A DNA stretch of 64,000 bases, taken from Vicinamibacterales bacterium. GTDB lineage: Bacteria; Acidobacteriota; Vicinamibacteria; Vicinamibacterales; UBA8438. Shown piece by piece: positions 38,937 to 47,690 of this stretch. The DNA lies in NCBI GenBank assembly GCA_958296065.1, contig CATQHX010000011.1:62001-126000 (forward strand). Reading direction: 5' to 3'. The translations under genes were made by a program, and so were the position numbers. The stretch's first letter is position 1, and every line of letters begins with the position of its first letter. Under the pieces are notes generated by a model. The model was not told the DNA's origin. It saw only the letters and a program-made list of their open reading frames with translations, and did no database searches.

Positions 38937-39440
38937 GTGACCGACGTGCACGAGTGGCCGGTGGGCGCGGTCGTGTGCGTACACGATAAGAAGATGGACG
39001 AACCGTGGTGTCTGGTGGCCAGCGAAGCGTCGGTCCCGACGCGGGTGTTGATTCGCTACTACGGCAAGCGCTGGGGGATCGAGGCGGGCTTCCGAGACAT
39101 CAAGGACATGCGCTTCGGGATGGGTCTGTCATCGATGCATGTGTCGCGCCCGGACCGGCGGGACCGCTTGCTGCTGCTCAGCGCGTTGGCGATTGCTGTG
39201 CTGTCGTTGCTGGGTGCGGCGGGCGAGCGGATTGGCTAATGACCGGTGGTTGAAGGCGAACACCGTGAAACGGCGGACGCATTCGTTGTTTCGGCAGAAG
39301 TTGATGCTGTACCACAATCTTCCAATTGGCCCGAGGATCGGATTCGTCCGTTGATGGAGACGTTCGGGAGCATGCTGGTGGAACAGCGGGTGTATCGAGA
39401 GGTCTTCGGCGTGATCTGACGCCCTGCAGAATGAGGGGAT
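38937..39440 (+). mobile_element. IS4-like element, right part: transposase C-terminus and right inverted repeat
   Basis: Reads VTDVHEWPVGAVVCVHDKKMDEPWCLVASEASVPTRVLIRYYGKRWGIEAGFRDIKDMRFGMGLSS. The YYGKRWGIEAGFRDIKDMRFG block is the Y-(2)-R-(3)-E-(6)-K signature with the catalytic Glu. Two frame changes follow (LANDRWLKANTVKRRTHSLF, then WPEDRIRPLMETFGSMLVEQRVYREVFGVI, stop at 39419). The terminal repeat CTGCAGAATGAGGGGAT lies at 39424-39440. The N-terminal half is missing on this strand. Confidence 0.8.
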
Positions 39441-40036
39441 GCATGAGACAGCACCTCGTACTCATAGCGCCGCTGATTGTCCTTCAGCGTCGACGACGCC
39501 ACCGTCTTCCACAGCAGGGGCGTTGCGCGCCCGTGCCCGGTCAACATCGACAGCACGATCGTCTCCTGCTTGTCGGCCGCAAAACTCGTCCAATCCAGCG
39601 CGACGACCACTTCGGTGCGGGCGCCGATGAGGTACGGCGTCCAGTGGGCGAAGAAGGTGCAGACGTTGATGCCTCGATTGCTCAGGAGCCGGTCCACCTG
39701 CTTGACGCCATGCTTGGTCAACGTGCCCATGGCTTGCGCCAGGTCGCGCCCCACCGCATGGATTGCCAGCGACGCACTCGTCAGCACGCCCGGGTGGCGT
39801 TGGCCAGTGACAGCACCCGCTTGGCATGCAGGTCGCCTTCGTACAAGGCGTTGATGAAGTTCAGGAGGTCGTGTCTCCGAAGCCATCGCCCGGATGACGT
39901 TTGCCGGTTTCCCTTTGGATGCATAGGAACCACATTCTAAATCCAGGCGCGCTATTCTGCAAACCTTCAGAATGCCAGATGTTCTATCTCAATAGGGCTG
40001 GCGTCCTATTCGGTTCACATAGCAAAATGAGGGGAT
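39441..40036 (-). mobile_element. IS4-like element, left part in opposite orientation
   Basis: Reading leftwards from the terminal repeat at 40021-40036 (complement ATCCCCTCATTTTGCT), the fragment encodes DLLNFINALYEGDLHAKRVLSLANAT, a frame change, then GVLTSASLAIHAVGRDLAQAMGTLTKHGVKQVDRLLSNRGINVCTFFAHWTPYLIGARTEVVVALDWTSFAADKQETIVLSMLTGHGRATPLLWKTV, including the first catalytic Asp (ALDWT). Homology stops at 39441, where the end of the other IS fragment begins. The two fragments look like two copies of one IS, head to head, each truncated. Confidence 0.8.
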
Positions 40037-40092
40037 CTCTGAGGGTTGGATGGCCTGTTGGGCGCACGCCGGGAACACGCCTTGGAGCGACG

Positions 40093-41412
40093 TCACGTAG
40101 GCTGCTCGACCACCCTACAGCGGTCCTCGGGCGGCAAGTTAGTCGGCTGGTAACTCAGCATCTCATCGTTCATGCGGGCGATGACGCTCCAGTGCACCAG
40201 CGCCCCATCCGGGATGAGGCGCGCGGCCGGCCGCCACAGGCGCCAGAGACCACTACGCGAGTTGTGCAGACAAGCAGAGGGATCGGGAGCTAGCGGGTCG
40301 CACCAACCATCCTTCAAGCGTAGACCCTGCGCTTTGGCTCTTTCCAACATCCATTTCAGTGCGATGTCAGAAAGGCCAATTTCCGGATACGACCCGCCCA
40401 CATCAGAATGCACGCCAGCAAACCAGACCTGCTCGATTGTTTGGTGCTGTGCCCTCTTTTCCTCATGCCAGAGGCTCACCGGGAACTTCTTCCGTCGTTC
40501 ATCAATGGAGACCGCATGATAGCCGTACGTGACGTCGTGGTTCAATGTTGCATCAAAGAACGTGCGGCCAAGTAACCAGCCCAGCGAGCCGACCGTGTCC
40601 CACACGCCGATGAGGTGTGGACGGCATTCGTGGCAGTAGGTCTTCTTAAAGCCCGACGCGATGTTGTCGGGATCCCCGGTATGGTAAATCCTGGACACGT
40701 ACGGTAGCAGATTGACGCTGCCCTTTTGCAGTAAACCGCACCGGTACAGCATGCCAGCCAACGCGCGTGCCGTGTACGCACCGCGACTGAAACCGAACAA
40801 AAAGAGCCTGTCGCCCGGGTCGTACCGGTCCATCAGGTACCGGTACGCATCCTCAATGTTCTGTCGCAGGCCGTATCCGAAGGCTTTGCCGAGAATAATG
40901 CCAACCGGGCGCCCGAGTCGCCGCCCCAGAACGCTGAAGGTCCCAACCCCCGGATCGTAGAACGCGATCTGGCTCGCGTCGCGAACGATCGCCTCATAGG
41001 GGTCTTCCGGGAATCGTGTGGGTAGATGAGGGGTTGGAGGTAGCCTCTGCTCCCGTCGAGTCAAGCCGCTTCGCGCCTCCTCCGCTTGCGCTTCGGCCTT
41101 TCAGGTGACTCGCCGCTCGCGCCGGCTCAGGGCTGGTTATGGCCGGACGGCTTCGTCCGGCCACTGAAAACACTGGCCGGATCACCATGACGCCGCTACG
41201 CGAAGTGCCCGTCGGTATCGATCGAGCCAGACGGATGCACGACGATCGAACTGCCCGTCCCAAGAGGATGCGTGAGCGTTCGGACTCCTCCGACCACGCT
41301 GCCACCCACACGAAATCCTGAAGCGCCCCTCATAGAGCTTCACGACGTTGGTGTTGTGCCTTCCGTACTCATTGCCTGTGCCGTCGCAGCAGACGACGAT
41401 ATTTTTCGGCAT
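40093..41412 (-). pseudogene. DUF2235 (Tle1-like) alpha/beta hydrolase interrupted by a miniature element
   Basis: ATG 41412 opens MPKNIVVCCDGTGNEYGRHNTNVVKLYE, the usual start of DUF2235 proteins. The homology breaks at 41335 and resumes at about 40999 as AIVRDASQIAFYDPGVGTFSVLGRRLG..., then DRLFLFGFSRGAYTARALAGML (nucleophile GFSRG), GVWDTVGSLG and WFAGVHSDVGG, to the stop at 40093. The interruption is a ~336-bp insert including a duplicated 8-bp target. Remove it and the reading frame is restored. DUF2235 proteins include T6SS phospholipase effectors. The rest of the gene is intact, so disruption looks recent. A GTG/ATG inside the 3' piece could express only a protein lacking its N-terminal strand. 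Confidence 0.85.
41000..41335. mobile_element. ISL3-type MITE inside the DUF2235 gene
   Basis: The element is 41000-41327; CCTCATAG at 40992-40999 and again at 41328-41335 is an 8-bp target duplication. The ends form imperfect inverted repeats of about 25 bp: the left end starts GGGTCTTCCGGGAATCG and the right end (complement) GGCGCTTCAGGATTTCG, both followed by TGTGGGT; 19 of 25 positions match. An 8-bp duplication and a GG.TCTTC...TCGTGTGG-type end are characteristic of ISL3-family elements. It carries no transposase and contains a perfect 9-bp hairpin at 41141-41162. Confidence 0.82.
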
Positions 41413-42396
41413 TACTCACTCCGATTCCGTTCCTTCGCATTATTGCATATTTTGTCACGGACCCGGTGTCACGGTGGTTGAGGTCGGTCTTCGGCGCGGA
41501 TGTCGGACAGGTTGCCCGGTCTCCCGAGATCGTTGGGGGCTGGATCTCAGCTCACGGATCGGCACCCGGCTCAACGCCGACAGTGGCGTTCGGTGCGGAC
41601 TCCGCCAACTTGGGATTAACCGCCTTGTTGCCAATGGAATCCATGAATGCCCACGCGTAGTCATGACCAATTCCATGTGCAATTCTGGTCGGGATTCTAC
41701 GAGACCACCTGGGCCGGCTACGGAGTAACCGTTCGGCGAAGCCGGTATGGACACGCGGCTGGCCCAGCCAGACGCGCCGTCGGCCTCCGGAGAAATCCGT
41801 GCAGACTGACCAACTCGGCCTGCGGGGGGAGTGCGTTCTTCGCCCCACGGCGCGCTTCCTGGCTCGGCCCGCTTCAGCTCGTCCGCGCTCTTTCTCCGCT
41901 CCGCGGGTTCACGCGTCGACCGCCCAGGTGTCGGTCCGCCATACCGGCATGGCCGAACGCTTACGCTACGGACAGGCGCAGGATCCTCACACGTGACGCC
42001 TCGACGAGCCGTCTCATCAAACCCTCCGCCGCCGGATGCGTGTGCGCCAGGCGATCGGGGCGCACACGAGGCCGCGCGACACGAACCTCCCGGATCGGAC
42101 GGCAGAGGATAGTCAGCGTCGCGCTACCGAGAAGGTCCGGTTTTGAAGGAGGGGCCGTCTGACATGCCCTTCCTTCGCGCCGGATTGTCGGGAGCGTCTT
42201 GCTCGCTCTCGGTGCAGCGCGGGGCTTCACGACGGGCTGCCGACCTGATTGGACACGCCGGCGGCCGGCACGGATTGACACAAGACAGCCCCAGGTCCTA
42301 CGATTCGGCGTTTTTGTCGGGTTTTCTGACTGAATCACTGCGCGCGGGGTCGTCTCGGTAGCCGCCTCAGCGTGCTCACAACAAGGGGAAACATCG
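41413..42396. other. Region without a recognisable gene
   Basis: Open frames are short and Arg/Ser-rich. A minus-strand piece at 41590-41690 (GHDYAWAFMDSIGNKAVNPKLAESAPNATVGVEPGADP) looks protein-like, but I cannot assign it. The DNA before 42397 has AAGGGGA as the ribosome site of the HU-like gene. Confidence 0.45.
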
Positions 42397-42712
42397 ATGG
42401 CCGAAGCTCGCAAAATGAGCAAGACCGAGTTGTTCGCGCATTTCGTCGAGCATTTCGCTGCCGTCAACATCAGCCTCAAGCGCGCCGACGCGCGGGAATT
42501 CTTCTGAAGAGTTGCAGCGGCTGTGCGAGCAACAGCTTCAGGATTGCGGCGAGTTCACGCTGCCCGGCATCGCGAAGCTCGTCTTGCAGAAGCGCGAAGC
42601 GCGGACCGGTCGCAACCCAGCAACCGGGGAAGCCATCGAAATCCCGCCCAAGCAGGTGGTCAAGGCTCGCATCGCGAAGCAGCTCAAGGACGCCGTGCTC
42701 CCCGAAGCGTAA
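42397..42712 (+). pseudogene. HU-like DNA-binding protein with a one-base frameshift
   Basis: ATG 42397: MAEARKMSKTELFAHFVEHFAAVNISLKRADAREFF then TGA. One base further the other frame continues EELQRLCEQQLQDCGEFTLPGIAKLVLQKREARTGRNPATGEAIEIPPKQVVKARIAKQLKDAVLPEA, which contains the HU/IHF beta-arm signature GRNPATGEAIEIP. Corrected length is about 104 residues, with an N-terminal extension compared with HU. Either a pseudogene or, less likely, a +1 slip at TTC TGA. Confidence 0.85.
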
Positions 42713-42994
42713 CGTTCCGCCCGGATAGCGGGCGTGGGTGGTCGACTGGCCCTGCACGGCTCCCGTGCTGCTCCGCGCCCGGGGGTTCGTCGCCCGTAAA
42801 CGCGGACAGACAAATTGGTCGTGCACACGGGGTGGTGAATGGAATCGCCAAGCTCTTGCTCCAGCACGATAAGCGGCTGTGAGCCACCCCACCCCATCCT
42901 GTCCGCGCCTCTACCCTGTCAACGGTCGTCGGAACGTGAAGGAAGTAAGGAAGTGGACACGTCGTCGACCCGAGCCGCGGCCGTGCATCCAGGA

Positions 42995-43146
42995 AGTCGA
43001 ACAGCGCCCGGGACGCAAAGCCACCGTGCGGCCATGCAGAATACAGTGCCCGGACCGTTGATCATCACTTCGGAGACCGCTCGTCGTCGAGCGCGTCTTC
43101 GAGGCCCGGCAGCAACGGCTTGAGGTCGGTGATGGTCAGCTCCATC
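42995..43146 (-). pseudogene. VirB11/CpaF-type secretion ATPase, N-terminal fragment
   Basis: Minus-strand ATG 43146: MELTITDLKPLLPGLEDALDDE, then in the next frame AVSEVMINGPGTVF. DLxPLLxxxLxDxxVSEVMINGPGxVF is the conserved start of VirB11/TrbB/CpaF ATPases of conjugation and pilus systems. Everything beyond is lost. It hints that a conjugative or integrative element once lay here. Confidence 0.7.
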
Positions 43147-43251
43147 TACAACTCTCCGGCCTCGCGGGCGCGGCGGTAGGGCCGCGCCCGCGGGAGTGAA
43201 GTCGAGCTTGAGGTAGCAGCGCCTCGCCGCATCGAGCACGCCCGGCAGGTC

Positions 43252-43370
43252 CGTAACCACGTTCCCCAGCCGAGGGTGGCCATCCTGGTGGCCATCCCCC
43301 ACCCATAAGCAAGAGCGGCAGATACAGAAGCACGGTCGTAACCACGTTCCCCAGCCGAGGGTGGCCATCC
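43252..43370. repeat. 34-bp perfect direct repeat
   Basis: The same 34 bases (starting CGTAACCACGTTCCCCAGCC) occur at 43252-43285 and 43337-43370, separated by about 51 bp. They lie in DNA without a recognisable gene (43147-43585). The origin is unknown; they may be a residue of element insertion. Confidence 0.85.
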
Positions 43371-43585
43371 CCCCGAAGATCCCCTGCCCGCCAAGCTGCT
43401 CCCGCCAGGCGGTTCCGGCAAGGGTGAGAACTGCTCCAGCATGGCGCTGCCGGCGTCGGCGAGGATCATCGTCTGGAGCCACTCGCCCATCCCGGTGTAC
43501 TAATATCAGGTCCGGGACGCTGCGGCCGGCGGCCGGGAGGGGAGCGGTGTAGAACTGGAGCATCCCGAGCGGGAACGACAGACCG

Positions 43586-43756
43586 ATGGTCCGCAACCCG
43601 GTCGAGGCGGCCTACGCGAGGTCGGACCTGTTCGAGCTCCGACGGCGGCTCATGAACGACTGGGCCGAGTACATCGAGAACACCAGCCCTGCGCAACCTC
43701 CCGACGCCGAACCAGTACGACAGGGAGTCGGAACGCAGCACCGTGACCCGCGCTGA
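43586..43756 (+). pseudogene. Phage-type integrase, C-terminal remnant
   Basis: The frame reads VEAAYARSDLFELRRRLMNDWAEYIENTSP, the end of tyrosine integrases of phages and genomic islands (EAAYxRxDLFEKRRxLMxxWAxY). The catalytic core is absent. It faces the three-gene DUF2791 operon and may mark an old island border. Confidence 0.75.
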
Positions 43757-43837
43757 ACCGACCCGCTCCCCCTCCGCTTGTAACACCGCCCCCAACGAGT
43801 CAACTGCTCATCTTGAGGTCTGTCGATGCTCCTCTCT

Positions 43838-45091
43838 CTAGTCGTCGCTGGCTTCTTTCTCCAATTCCGGTCGTTCCGTGTAGTCGGCTCGTTGCTCTTC
43901 TGTGATGATGTGCGGTGTAGTCTCGGGGTCGACCCGCAGCATGTCCCATTCTTCGATGGGTGCCCGGATCCGGTGGCGCATTCGCGTCCAGCTCTCGGCC
44001 GCGTTGCGTAGCGGCGTTGCCGGTGGCGCGTCCCAGTCGTACGCCCGACTGTAGATGCCCCGCAGCCGTTCCTGGATTTCCCTGGTGCCCTCTTCGTCCG
44101 ACTCCCCGAGTTCGATGCAGGTCTGCTCGATGAACTGCAAGCCCGCTTCGCACGCGGCCCGGAGGTGCTGATGGCGCGGTCGCTCGGCCAGCGTAGCAGG
44201 TGCGGCGGTTTGGTCGCCGCCATCATCTTCGGAACGGATCTTGGCAGCTGCGTAGTCGTCGGTTATGGCGCCCACCACGACGATCTCCGGGGCCGGCGCC
44301 GACTCGTCGATCCCCATCCATCTGGCCAGTGCGGCGTACGAACGTGCCCGTTGGAGTCGCGAGTACTGTCCGATCAGCTCCAGTTCGTCGAGCAACAGCA
44401 CCCATCCTCGATGGCGTGCGCGGATGAAGTCGGCCGCGAAGCGTGTGCGTTGGCGCGGCAGTTCGTGCGCCTTGGGGCCTCTGCACGGCACGTCCCGGTG
44501 GTCCGGCATCCGCTTGAGGGCGTCTCGCACGTCCGAGACTCGGAGCTTCTCGCCACTCCACCATCCCTCGATGCTCGTTCGCAGGGCGGCGTCCCACTCG
44601 TCCTCGTACACCCGTAGCGTCGCTGCGAACATCGTTGCCAGCTCGCCGCGTTGTGCCTTCTGCTCGGTGCGTCGCAGCAGCTCTCCAGCCGCGGCCTGCT
44701 GCCACCAGTTGCCGCTGCAAAGCTCCTCGAACAGTGGTCCGGCGCGCCTCGGCACCTTGGCTCTGCGCGCAGCCTCCTGGAAGACCCGTGCGTCGTCGTA
44801 GAACGGCGTTTCCTTGCTGATCGTCACTCTGCTGCACACGAAGCCCTCGTTGAGGGCGAGCTGTTCAAGGTAGTTCAGCAGGTGCGACTTGCCGCTGCCG
44901 AAGCCCCCGGACACCAGCATTCCCCGGCACCTTGGCCCGTCATTCGGAGCGGGCATCCCCGCTTCCTTGGAGAGCAGGCTACGGAAGTGCTGCTCGGCGT
45001 CCGGCTGGTTACAGCCGAGTTCCGTGACAACCTCTTCGTTAGGTACCCCGCATCGTAGAGCCTCGATCGCCTTGCGGGCCTTGATGTCCAT
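43838..45091 (-). CDS. BREX-type ATP-binding protein (DUF2791, BrxD-like)
   Basis: 417 residues. The N-terminal ~50 residues (ARKAIEALRCGVPNEEVVTELGCNQPDAEQHF) form the family's leading helical domain. Walker A SGGFGSGKSH lies at about residues 61-70 and Walker B WVLLLDELELIG near residue 228. This order matches the DUF2791/BrxC-BrxD group found in BREX and related defence loci. In BREX type 2 the BrxD gene is followed by a helicase; here only an integrase remnant on the other strand follows, so a partner may have been lost. Last gene of a three-gene minus-strand operon, 43 bp after the preceding one. Confidence 0.85.
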   Translation of the reverse strand: MDIKARKAIEALRCGVPNEEVVTELGCNQPDAEQHFRSLLSKEAGMPAPNDGPRCRGMLVSGGFGSGKSHLLNYLEQLALNEGFVCSRVTISKETPFYDDARVFQEAARRAKVPRRAGPLFEELCSGNWWQQAAAGELLRRTEQKAQRGELATMFAATLRVYEDEWDAALRTSIEGWWSGEKLRVSDVRDALKRMPDHRDVPCRGPKAHELPRQRTRFAADFIRARHRGWVLLLDELELIGQYSRLQRARSYAALARWMGIDESAPAPEIVVVGAITDDYAAAKIRSEDDGGDQTAAPATLAERPRHQHLRAACEAGLQFIEQTCIELGESDEEGTREIQERLRGIYSRAYDWDAPPATPLRNAAESWTRMRHRIRAPIEEWDMLRVDPETTPHIITEEQRADYTERPELEKEASDD

Positions 45092-45134
45092 GACGCAGGC
45101 TGTTCCCTCCCCGTCGCTTTTCGTACCGACCTCG

Positions 45135-46090
45135 TCAGCTCACGTTCACCAGTGCGGCTGCCCGGTTCTGTCTCTGTTCGTCCCTGACGTCGTTCATGAT
45201 CCGCATCGCGAGGGCCTGGTACTCGCGGTAGCTCCGCTTTCCAGCTTGTACGAACGCGGAGTCCGTCGTCACGACGAGAGCAGTCCCGGCAGCCGGTCGA
45301 TGTCGTCGATCAGTTCGCGCAGGACTTCGTAGTGGTCAAGGACCATCATGCGCGTGTAGTACTTGAGACCGTCCTTCGGGTTGGGCGTGGTCAGTACCCG
45401 CCGGTTGTCGAGGAGCACGATCAACCCAGCCTGTCCGCAGTCCCGCAGCCAGTGCAGCGTTGACTCGAACATGCCGCGCGCGGTCGTCCGGTCGATTGTG
45501 CCGTAGATGAAGAAGGGCCGTACGACGCTCGCCCGCTTCTCCCGCCCGGTCAGCCAATCGAGGACGGGACCTGCGGTGTAGGGGGCGCCGTCGGTGGCGT
45601 TCTCCGCCCTGCAAAGCTCCGTCATGGCGACACGGAAGTTGCGCGTCATGGATCTGCGCCGGTAGACCTGCGCGGAGATTTGCTTCTGCACTTCCTGCAC
45701 GACTTCCTGCCGAGTGATACGGTTCTTCTTCGTCAGGGATCCGAACAGGTCGTCATTGCCCACCGTCGCGATTTCTTCTGTCGCGAGGCTGGCGTCGGCG
45801 GCGAGCCGCAAGATCCGTTCGCGGACGAAGCCGCGCCAATCGAGCTGAGCAGCGATCTGGCAGTACAAGTCCTGTGGCATGTGCGCCCGGAAGTCCTCGG
45901 CCCGCAGCGTCACGGTGGCGTAGTTGCGCCGTGCCCCGGCCGCGAGGAGCGACGTGGCCAAACGGTCGGCTGCCTCTGCTTCGCATACCGCGAACTTGAC
46001 GGCGCTACCTCCCTGCGGGATGTACTCGCTGAGGTACTCCCCGTCCAGGAACTCTGTCCATTCCGCCGCGGGGATCGTGCCACCTGTCAT
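45135..46090 (-). pseudogene. Second BREX-type DUF2791 protein, frameshifted near its end
   Basis: ATG 46090 (overlapping the upstream stop as ATGA) opens MTGGTIPAAEWTEFLDGEYLSEYIPQGGSAVKFAVCEAEAADRLATSLLAAG and runs to LRELIDDIDRLPGLLSS, stop at 45269. One base change of frame near 45290 continues it as ALVVTTDSAFVQAGKRSYREYQALAMRIMNDVRDEQRQNRAAALVNVS, ending at 45135, which matches the usual C-terminus (the F.xxKRSxxxYxALxxRI block). The Walker A lysine motif is not visible (GGSAVKFAVCEAE), so it may be a non-ATPase partner of the next gene even when intact. A sequencing error is an alternative to a true mutation. Confidence 0.75.
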
Positions 46091-46905
46091 GCCGGGTCTC
46101 CGAATCGGATTCCGAAGTACGTGATTTCGCGCCCTCCAGGGGCTATGAACGTCAGTACTCGAGAGCGGTTCTTCGTTCCGGTGGATCCGACCAACCGCAT
46201 GCGATTGCCCTTGCGTGTCTTGGTTGTCCCGGAGGTATCCAGGCGGTACAGATCGCGCGCGAAGTCGATCCGCTGGTAGTCGCGCTGGGTACCCGGCAAC
46301 GCAGTCATCAACTCGTAGATGTCGGCCAGCGATACCACCGGCACAGGAGCGCCCCCCGCTGCCAGGCTGGGTGCGTCCCGCCTGACGATGCGGCGGTACA
46401 CCTTGTGCAGTGCTTCGAGGAACGCCTCACTCTTCGACGCGGACGCGACGGGACGTTTCTGGCGCTTCAGCAGTTCCGCCGTCAGCGCGCTCGGACGGAT
46501 CGACTTCCACGCCCTGCCGTCGATCGTTACCCGGCGCGTTTCGGTGTTTACGCGCACGATCGACGGGTGGCACAGTAGCTGTCCCTCGTGCGGCAACGCT
46601 TCGCCGCCCGCACTCGTGACTTGTCGCGTAATCTCTTCGAGGTACCCGCTACCCAGCCGATCGCCAACGGTCTTCTCGCATGCCTGAACCGCGGCGACCA
46701 GCGCCTCGCCTGTGCGGTCGAGATCCCGGCGTGCCGCGCGGAGCTTGTCAGTGGCCGTGTTCAGTGTCTTCAGGTCCCCGGACGCGGCCGCCTTGGTCGC
46801 GCGGCGGGTTTCGGCGGCGACGGTCCTCGCCACCCTGTTCAACGCTTCCGTGCCGGCATCAAGCGCGCGGAAGGACTCTTCGATGGTGGCGGTTGTCTCT
46901 TCCAC
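46087..46905 (-). CDS. Coiled-coil protein, first gene of the DUF2791 operon
   Basis: 272 residues from a GTG at 46905 with GGGAGG 8 bp upstream. The first ~110 residues are predicted helical/coiled coil (ESFRALDAGTEALNRVARTVAAETRRATKAAASGDLKTLNTATDKLRAARRDLDRTG). The rest (LLCHPSIVRVNTETRRVTIDGRAWKSIRPSALTAELLKRQKRPVASASKSEAFLEALHKVYRRIV) looks like a folded, mixed domain ending in a beta-rich stretch. I recognise no family. Its stop overlaps the start of the second DUF2791 gene by 4 bp, so the three genes are translationally linked. Confidence 0.7.
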   Translation of the reverse strand: MEETTATIEESFRALDAGTEALNRVARTVAAETRRATKAAASGDLKTLNTATDKLRAARRDLDRTGEALVAAVQACEKTVGDRLGSGYLEEITRQVTSAGGEALPHEGQLLCHPSIVRVNTETRRVTIDGRAWKSIRPSALTAELLKRQKRPVASASKSEAFLEALHKVYRRIVRRDAPSLAAGGAPVPVVSLADIYELMTALPGTQRDYQRIDFARDLYRLDTSGTTKTRKGNRMRLVGSTGTKNRSRVLTFIAPGGREITYFGIRFGDPA

Positions 46906-47171
46906 TTGGCGCCCTCCCTGGGCACGGACGGCGAGCACTGGTCGTCACAGATATTGCTCCGAGCACGGGCCGGCTAGAATCGCCGCCCACAGGACGCCTG
47001 CGCCAGCACCGATACACCGCCATTTAGAGCATAACATGTCGCTGCCACGCGAGGTGGGGGAGGGCCTGGGGTGCACGTCAGGAAAGTGAGGGGATTCGTT
47101 CCGGGGTAAAGGACAAGGCTTGATCGGCCGATAGCTGGCAGTGGATGGACTGTCAGCACGAGGACCCGATC

Positions 47172-47690
47172 ATGCCCGATGAACAGATTGCGGCGCTGGA
47201 ACGCCAACACGCACACCTTCGCAGTCAATTCGCCTCCATCGGCGAGATGCGCTCCGGTTCGCTGACCGAGCGCTTCCGACCCTGCGGCAAGCCCTGGTGT
47301 CACTGCGCCAAGCCAGGCGACTCCGGGCACGGGCCGGTCCTGTCGCTGACGCGCAAGCAGGCCGGCAAGACGGTCACACGCATCATCCCGGCCCACGCCG
47401 GGTCGGAGACGCAGGCGCGGCTCGCCGAGTATCGCCGCTTCCGGCAATTGTCGAAGCTGTTCATCGAGGTCAACGATGCCCTGAGCGAGGCGCGGCTGGC
47501 GACCGACAGCGCAGTAAAAAAAACCGCAGACCGCGGTGCTCGCCAAGTCGCTGGCGGCCGAAGCGACACGTGAGATCGAGCGGCTGCTGGGGGCCGACGC
47601 GACGCAGACGCTGGGCGACTTCGAGGCGGCCGAGACGGCGGTGCGCACCGCCGTCCTCGCAGTGGCGGCCGCGGGAGCAGGTCCAGCGGG
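47172..47690 (+). pseudogene. DUF6788-like IS-associated protein, frameshifted at an A-run
   Basis: ATG 47172: [76 protein letters not shown], with the CGKPxCHCA motif of DUF6788 proteins, which accompany transposase genes. At the run of eight A's near 47520 the frame shifts and continues as [44 protein letters not shown]. The transposase that should follow is absent; instead the antisense integrase lies there. Confidence 0.75.

Noticed and set aside
43838-46905. Calling the operon a complete BREX system
   Set aside because: No pglZ, pglX, brxA/B or helicase is present; only DUF2791-type proteins are shared with BREX.
46974-47664. Extension of the integrase frame to 46974
   Set aside because: Homology ends near 47665; the rest is antisense to the DUF6788-like gene and has no similarity.
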